From the NCBI GenBank assembly GCA_020723935.1, contig DYHY01000006.1:10022-18089 (forward strand): a DNA stretch of 8,068 nucleotides, read 5' to 3'. Both the position numbers and the translations under genes were made by a program. The notes beneath the pieces are model-generated. The model ran no database searches and was not told where the DNA came from. It saw only the letters and a program-made list of their open reading frames with translations. Below, one piece after another: positions 5,408 through 8,068 of this stretch (its first letter is position 1; every line of letters starts with the position of its first letter). This stretch comes from Candidatus Micrarchaeum sp. (GTDB taxonomy: Archaea > SpSt-1190 > DYHY01).

Positions 5408-5791
5408 ATGCTCACGCCCTCCGAAGCGGAGAAGAAGTTCCTCGGGATACTGGGCTCCCTCGAATCGCTCTCCGACATCCAGGCGGCGGGGATAGTGCGC
5501 CGCGACGGCCTCATGATAGCATCGTCCCTCCCCAAGGAGATGGACGCGAGGACGATAGCCGCGATGACGGCGGCGATCGTCGGGACGGCCGAGACGTGCA
5601 CAGCGGAGCTCCACCTCGGCCGCTTCCTCCAGGTCATCATTGAGGCGGAGAAGGGCAAGCTGATAGCTACCGGGGCGGGGGGCGAGGCGATACTCTTCTG
5701 CCTCGTCTCGGCGAGCGGGAACCTGGGCCTGGTGCTCCTTGAGATGGGGCGGGCGGCGCAGCAGGTGTCATCGCAGCTGGAGGAGATCTAG
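5408..5791 (+). CDS. Roadblock/LC7 (MglB-like) protein 1
   Basis: 127 aa covering one full Roadblock/LC7 domain. A helix (residues 4-20) is followed by the strand IQAAGIVRRDGLMIASSLP (24-42), the long helix DARTIAAMTAAIVGTAE, strands FLQVIIEAEKGKLIATGAG and AILFCLVSASGNLGLVLLEM, and a C-terminal helix to EEI. Members of this family dimerise into a platform for small GTPases; MglB is a GTPase-activating partner of MglA. ATG 5408 is chosen because the domain begins right after it and GGAGG lies at 5390-5394. An in-frame ATG at 5369 would add 13 Gly-rich residues and overlap the previous gene. The gene is followed 5 bases later by the KaiC-GTPase fusion, its likely partner. About 70% identical by hand alignment to the second Roadblock protein (6969-7364). 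Confidence 0.92.
   Translation: MLTPSEAEKKFLGILGSLESLSDIQAAGIVRRDGLMIASSLPKEMDARTIAAMTAAIVGTAETCTAELHLGRFLQVIIEAEKGKLIATGAGGEAILFCLVSASGNLGLVLLEMGRAAQQVSSQLEEI
5495..5519 (+). repeat. 25-bp direct repeat, copy 1 (Roadblock paralogues)
   Basis: Identical to 7074-7098. Both encode V-R-R-D-G-L-M-I in the two Roadblock genes. It is a remnant of gene duplication or recent gene conversion, and a possible recombination point. Confidence 0.85.
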
Positions 5792-5796
5792 GGGAG

Positions 5797-6972
5797 ATGG
5801 CGGGCGCCCTCCTTCCTACCGGGATACCGAAGCTTGACGAGCTCCTCGGCGGAGGGATCGCTCCCGGGAACTCCGTCCTCGTGACGGGGGCCTTGGGCGC
5901 CGACATTGAGACGTTCGGCCAGCAGATAGCCGCGAGCGTCGCCGAGAAGGACGGCACGTGCATCTACCTCGTCTGCGACAAGTTCCCGCGCCTCGTGACG
6001 GAGAAGATGAAGGCCCTAGGGTTCGGCGCCCAGGACAGGATCTTCTTCATCGACGGCTATTCCGGCTCAATCGGCGTCTCGCCCGAGGGCGCGTTCTCGC
6101 TCCCCAACATGGGCGACTACCTCTCCGTCGTCTCCACGGCGATATCGTCCGTGAGCCCGTCGCTCCTCATCGTAGACTCGCTCTCCAGCTTCCCGCCCGG
6201 GAACAGGCGCGCCGAGATCGAGAAGTTCATCTCCCTCATAGGCTCGCGCGGGGTCGCGGGCGTCTTCCTCCTCACGCGCTTCGGCGACGAGGACGAGAAG
6301 ATGGTCTTCAAGATATCTGGGAAGTTCGACCGCGTCGTCTACATCAATTCCGTCGAGGAGAACTTCATCGAGCGCAGCTACTACACCACCTCCTCCTCGC
6401 CCGACATGCACGTGCCCTTCAAGGTGTCCTCCTCCGGGATAGTGATACAGGTGCCCAAGATCCTCGTCACCGGGCCCTACCATGCCGGCAAGTCCACGTT
6501 CATCCACAAGCTCTCGACGCGCGCGGTCTCCGTCGATCGGCTCGGGACGACGATAGCCCTCGACCATGGCTACGTGGAGTACGGCGGCCTCTCGGCCGAC
6601 ATCTTCGGCACGCCCGGCCAGGAGAGCTTCAACTTCATCCTCCCGATCCTCGCCCGCGACATCTTCGGCGTGATGCTTGTCGTTGACGCGACGGACCCAT
6701 CGCTCCTCGGCCGCGCGAAGGAGATGCTGGAGGCCGTCTCGGGCATGCGCATACCTTTCGTCGTCGCCGCGAACAAGTCAGATCTTCCCGGCGCGCTGCC
6801 GCCCGAGGAGATAAGGAAGGGCCTCGGGATAGGGGAGGAGATCCCGATGGTGAAAACCGTCTCAACGACCGGCGAGGGCTTAAAAGAGCTGCTTTCCGAC
6901 CTCTTCGACATGATCCTGGGCTTCAGGAAGTGGGCTTCGCAGAAGAGCGGTGGGGCGCGCGCGGCCGAATGA
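5797..6972 (+). CDS. KaiC-like pseudo-ATPase fused to an MglA/COG2229-like small GTPase
   Basis: 391 aa, two domains. Residues 8-215 resemble a KaiC/RadA RecA-fold domain: TGIPKLDELLGGGI at the N-terminus and Walker B LLIVDSLSSF (Asp127). The Walker A region, VTGALGADIETF (29-40), lacks the Gly-Lys-Thr, so ATP hydrolysis is unlikely. Residues 219-375 are a small GTPase: G1 GPYHAGKST (226-234), switch I TT at 251-252, G3 GTPGQE (271-276; Ras Asp57 position is Gly, the catalytic-type Gln275 is kept, as in MglA/COG2229), G4 NKSD (326-329), and G5-like STTGEG (356-361). The tail is short and basic/Gly-rich. GTP binding and switching therefore look intact. GGAGGAGAT at 5779-5787 serves as ribosome binding site. 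It overlaps Roadblock 2 by 4 bases. It probably works with the two Roadblock proteins flanking it; the upstream signal and output are unknown. Confidence 0.92.
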   Translation: MAGALLPTGIPKLDELLGGGIAPGNSVLVTGALGADIETFGQQIAASVAEKDGTCIYLVCDKFPRLVTEKMKALGFGAQDRIFFIDGYSGSIGVSPEGAFSLPNMGDYLSVVSTAISSVSPSLLIVDSLSSFPPGNRRAEIEKFISLIGSRGVAGVFLLTRFGDEDEKMVFKISGKFDRVVYINSVEENFIERSYYTTSSSPDMHVPFKVSSSGIVIQVPKILVTGPYHAGKSTFIHKLSTRAVSVDRLGTTIALDHGYVEYGGLSADIFGTPGQESFNFILPILARDIFGVMLVVDATDPSLLGRAKEMLEAVSGMRIPFVVAANKSDLPGALPPEEIRKGLGIGEEIPMVKTVSTTGEGLKELLSDLFDMILGFRKWASQKSGGARAAE

Positions 6973-7364
6973 GCTCCGCAGCCTCTCCGGGGACCGCCGA
7001 CTTGAGGAAGCAGGAGCTGGAGGCGATCCTCGCGCACCTGGGGGAGTTCGGCGAGATCCAGGGCGCGGCGGTCGTGCGCCGCGACGGCCTCATGATAGTC
7101 TCATCCCTCCCCGCGACGACCGACTCGCGGACGATAGCGGCGATGTCGGCTGCGATCATCGGCACGACCGAGATGAGCACGGAGGAGATAAAGCTCGGGC
7201 GCTTCCCTCAGGTGATAATCGAGGCGGAGAAGGGCAAGTTCATAGCTGTCGGCGCCGGAACGCAGGCGAGCCTCGTCTGCCTGGTGCGCGCGACGGGGAA
7301 CCTGGGCATGGTCCTCCTGGAGATGGGCAGGGCCGCCGAGCAGATATCAGGGAAGCTCGGCTAG
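6969..7364 (+). CDS. Roadblock/LC7 (MglB-like) protein 2
   Basis: 131 aa, a single Roadblock/LC7 domain with the same elements as Roadblock 1: IQGAAVVRRDGLMIVSSLP, DSRTIAAMSAAIIGTTE, FPQVIIEAEKGKFIAVGAG, SLVCLVRATGNLGMVLLEM and a C-terminal helix AAEQISGKLG. The N-terminal 10 residues are Ser/Ala/Gly-rich. ATG 6969 is chosen because its ATGA overlaps the fusion gene's stop, signalling translational coupling; an upstream in-frame ATG at 6930 lies inside the GTPase gene. By hand alignment about 71 of 102 positions match Roadblock 1, including a 25-base identical DNA stretch, so the two are paralogues. They might form a heterodimer as the GTPase-binding surface, which would allow asymmetric GTPase binding (inference). 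Confidence 0.92.
   Translation: MSSAASPGTADLRKQELEAILAHLGEFGEIQGAAVVRRDGLMIVSSLPATTDSRTIAAMSAAIIGTTEMSTEEIKLGRFPQVIIEAEKGKFIAVGAGTQASLVCLVRATGNLGMVLLEMGRAAEQISGKLG
7074..7098 (+). repeat. 25-bp direct repeat, copy 2 (Roadblock paralogues)
   Basis: Same 25 bases as 5495-5519, 1579 bases away. A further shared 18-base stretch encodes the E-A-E-K-G-K block in each Roadblock gene. Confidence 0.85.
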
Positions 7365-7390
7365 GCCGGCAAGGGCGAAGGAATGATTGG

Positions 7391-8068
7391 ATGATGAAAA
7401 CCGGGATAGAGAGGCTCGACGAACTCGTCGGAGGCGGCTTTGCGGAGCGGAGCAACTTCCTCGTCATCGGCCCGCCCGGGAGCGGGAAGGAGGCGCTCCT
7501 GCTCCACTTCCTCGCCGCCGGGAAGGCCCAGAGCAACCCAGCTGTCTTCGTGACGACGGACAACGCGCCCCTGGAGATAGAGAAGCGCGCCATATCCCTC
7601 GGCCTGGACTTCGCAGGCTTCGCGCAGGCACGTCTCCTGAAATTCGTCGACTGCTACTCTTGGGCGCTGCAGGCCCACCAGGACATCGTGAAGAGGGACG
7701 ACATCTTCGTCCCCGGGCCCTCGTCCTTGAACGAGCTATCGATCGCCATCTCCAAGGCGCTCCTGGAGATAGGCCGCCCGCCGATGCCCTCGCGCGTCTC
7801 GTTCCAATCTCTCTCGACGCTCCTCCTCTACAACAACCCCGAGGTCGTCTTCCGCTTCATCCAGGTGATGGGCGCGCGCCTCAAGCAGACGGGCTCAACG
7901 ACCCTCTTCTCGATAGAGAGCGGCATGCATCCGGAATCCACGATAGCGACCCTCGAGCACCTCCTGGCCGGGACTGTCGAGTTCAAGGTCGATGGCGAGC
8001 GCAGGTTCTTCCGCGTCCCGAGGGTGCCCGGCGGCCAGGCGCTCCTCAAGTGGACCGAGTACGACATA
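7391..8068 (+). CDS. KaiC-like RecA-superfamily ATPase, degenerate Walker B (3' partial)
   Basis: 226 codons are open to the window edge, with no stop. The start is TGIERLDELVGGGF, as in KaiC family proteins. Walker A is GPPGSGKE (27-34): Lys33 is present but the usual Thr/Ser is Glu34. A KaiC-like VFVTTDNAPLEIEKRA strand-helix is at 52-67, and FVDCYSWA at 85-92 matches FIDGYSGS of the fusion's domain. The Walker B region reads RVSFQSLSTLL (135-145), with Gln139 where the family has Asp. SIESGMHPESTIATLEHLL (174-192) and the last residues (FRVPRVPGG...WTEYDI) are typical of the C-terminal half, so the RecA domain is nearly complete; a further domain could follow. ATG 7391 has GAAGGA at 7377-7382 as ribosome binding site; the gap from Roadblock 2 is 26 bases. 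It may bind but not efficiently hydrolyse ATP. Confidence 0.88.
   Translation, partial: MMKTGIERLDELVGGGFAERSNFLVIGPPGSGKEALLLHFLAAGKAQSNPAVFVTTDNAPLEIEKRAISLGLDFAGFAQARLLKFVDCYSWALQAHQDIVKRDDIFVPGPSSLNELSIAISKALLEIGRPPMPSRVSFQSLSTLLLYNNPEVVFRFIQVMGARLKQTGSTTLFSIESGMHPESTIATLEHLLAGTVEFKVDGERRFFRVPRVPGGQALLKWTEYDI

Noticed and set aside
5958-6686. 242-aa open frame overlapping the KaiC-GTPase gene
   Set aside because: Arg/His/Leu-rich translation typical of an alternate frame of a GC-rich gene; the real gene in the other frame has clear motifs.
7383-7394. Three-codon upstream frame (M-I-G-stop) overlapping the KaiC-like start
   Set aside because: Too short to support as a regulatory element; ATG-rich sequence near the ribosome binding site is enough to explain it.
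1-8068. CRISPR array, tRNA/rRNA genes, insertion sequence ends
   Set aside because: No regularly spaced repeats, no cloverleaf-like or rRNA-like stretches, and no transposase or terminal inverted repeats were found on reading both strands.

Overview
The window reads as archaeal chromosomal DNA. Four places carry an archaeal-type TATA element about 28-37 bases ahead of a start codon, with almost no 5' leader. The gene content is also archaeal in flavour: Roadblock/LC7 proteins, KaiC/RadA-like ATPases, an MglA/COG2229-like small GTPase, a MinD-like ATPase, a winged-helix regulator and proteins with a short SHOCT-like motif. The lineage cannot be fixed from sequence alone. The left part (to about 2385) is clearly less GC-rich than the right part.

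Left region (1-2384): the tail of a SHOCT-like protein overlaps a MinD-like deviant-Walker ATPase (93-869). A 364-base regulatory gap follows, with two perfect palindromes and a tandem 9-mer just ahead of a TATA element. It leads into a two-gene operon: a coiled-coil/winged-helix protein (1234-1716) and a 223-aa protein with two copies of the same SHOCT-like motif (1713-2384).

Middle region (2385-4937): two convergent genes, both broken. A multi-pass membrane protein (2474-3397, +) needs two compensating frame changes. A PaaK/LuxE/F390-synthetase-like adenylate-forming enzyme (3402-4937, -) needs two frame changes and also contains an in-frame TAG explained by a 6-base tandem duplication. Three of the four frame changes fall at C/G homopolymers, so either local sequence error or very recent decay is possible.

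Right region (5038-8068): one operon starting at a TATA/leaderless start. The order is an unrecognised 109-aa protein, Roadblock 1, a KaiC-like pseudo-ATPase fused to a small GTPase, Roadblock 2, then a second KaiC-like protein that runs off the window. The Roadblock-KaiC pair appears to have been duplicated in tandem. The two KaiC-like domains are degenerate in complementary ways: the first has lost Walker A but kept the Walker B Asp, while the second has a near-normal Walker A (GKE) but lacks the Walker B Asp. Together these look like a GTPase-switch module, with Roadblock proteins as probable GTPase regulators or scaffolds and KaiC-like domains as a nucleotide-binding or oligomeric platform. 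This is the most interesting part of the window.
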